Below, piece after piece: positions 63,715 to 64,000 of a stretch of 64,000 bases of DNA (position 1 is its first letter; every line of letters begins with the position of its first letter). The notes under the pieces were generated by a model, which ran no database searches, had not been told where the DNA came from, and worked only from the letters and a program-made list of their open reading frames with translations. The position numbers and the translations under genes were made by a program. Origin of the DNA: Solitalea lacus (lineage in GTDB: Bacteria > Bacteroidota > Bacteroidia > Sphingobacteriales > Sphingobacteriaceae); contig NZ_CP091740.1 in assembly GCF_022014595.1 (NCBI RefSeq), positions 4,142,200 to 4,206,199 of the forward strand, read 5' to 3'.

Positions 63715-64000
63715 ATGCATTCATTATTAGCCAGAAAAAAAAGCTTTTTCATTATCTTATTATCCCTTTTTGTTACAAAAACTTCATTTTCCCAATCATT
63801 AAGTAACAAAACAGATACGATAAATAACTTTAAAAACAGCATTCTTCCGGTTCCAGTAATTGGTTCTTCACAAGAAAAAGGATTTGAATTTGGCTTAGCT
63901 GCAGTTTATTCCTTTTATCTTAGCAAAGCAGCAATTGATCAGAGAAATTCTACAATAGGAATATTAGGCACATTAACCACTAAGAACCAGTCGAAATTCA
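63715..64000 (+). CDS. BamA/TamA-like outer-membrane protein, 5-prime part
   Basis: The reading frame from ATG 63715 stays open to the window edge (95 codons). It codes for a signal peptide (FFIILLSLFVTKTSFSQS) and then ILPVPVIGSSQEKGFEFGLA, which resembles the start of the surface-antigen barrel domain in BamA/TamA-type proteins of Bacteroidota. TTKNQ follows, also typical. The rest lies outside the window, so the call rests on a short N-terminal piece. Confidence 0.7.
   Translation, partial: MHSLLARKKSFFIILLSLFVTKTSFSQSLSNKTDTINNFKNSILPVPVIGSSQEKGFEFGLAAVYSFYLSKAAIDQRNSTIGILGTLTTKNQSKF

Noticed and set aside
63642-63842. Minus-strand open frame of 66 codons
   Set aside because: It overlaps the better-supported + strand BamA-like gene, which has a clear signal peptide and family start.

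Overview
The window comes from a low-GC chromosome of the phylum Bacteroidota, most likely a Sphingobacteriales-type genus such as Solitalea or Pedobacter (inferred from gene content only). Supporting this are two SusC/SusD outer-membrane uptake pairs, an alternative complex III (act) cluster joined to a cytochrome oxidase cluster, DUF3857 proteins, and promoter boxes of the TTTG / TAnnTTTG type. No rRNA, tRNA or CRISPR array was seen.

Region 1 (about 100-9,775) is an integrative mobilizable element inserted directly upstream of hemW. From right to left it carries a tyrosine integrase, an unrecognised four-helix membrane protein, an excisionase-like HTH protein, a P-loop replication helicase, an iteron-like repeat array, a primase, a structured oriT candidate, MobC, a MOB_P-type relaxase and a coiled-coil membrane protein. 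At its left end are three cargo genes that look like one system: a STAS plus GHKL-ATPase protein, a small STAS-like (DUF4325) protein and a PIN-domain nuclease. This trio is the best candidate for an undescribed conflict or defence system. A short imperfect repeat of the hemW start region lies near base 106 and may mark the left end.

Region 2 (9,775-39,300) is mixed core and accessory chromosome. It holds hemW, a JmjC-like cupin, a SusC/SusD pair, a vWA/MoxR-type ATPase pair, a GNAT enzyme, a metallophosphoesterase with a UbiA-like membrane protein, and two tandem DUF3857 proteins. It continues with a two-component system whose first operon gene is an S9-peptidase-like lipoprotein without its catalytic Ser and His, a degenerate MoeA homologue, a TPR protein, a YdjC-type deacetylase, rfbC, an OmpA lipoprotein and small DUF genes.

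Region 3 (39,400-56,200) is a respiratory supercluster transcribed leftward: actABCDEF (quinol:cytochrome c oxidoreductase), then cytochrome c oxidase subunits II and I, heme A synthase, heme O synthase, two subunit III proteins, subunit IV, a Sco-like protein without copper ligands, a DUF420 protein with an EF-hand-like loop, and a small CxxC protein. Together they would carry electrons from quinol through c-type cytochromes to oxygen and supply the heme for the oxidase.

Region 4 (56,400-64,000) has a deoxyhypusine-synthase-like gene without the catalytic lysine, a second SusC/SusD/DUF1735 uptake operon, and the 5-prime end of a divergent BamA/TamA-like gene cut by the window edge. Several proteins here keep an enzyme fold but have lost the catalytic residues, a recurring theme.
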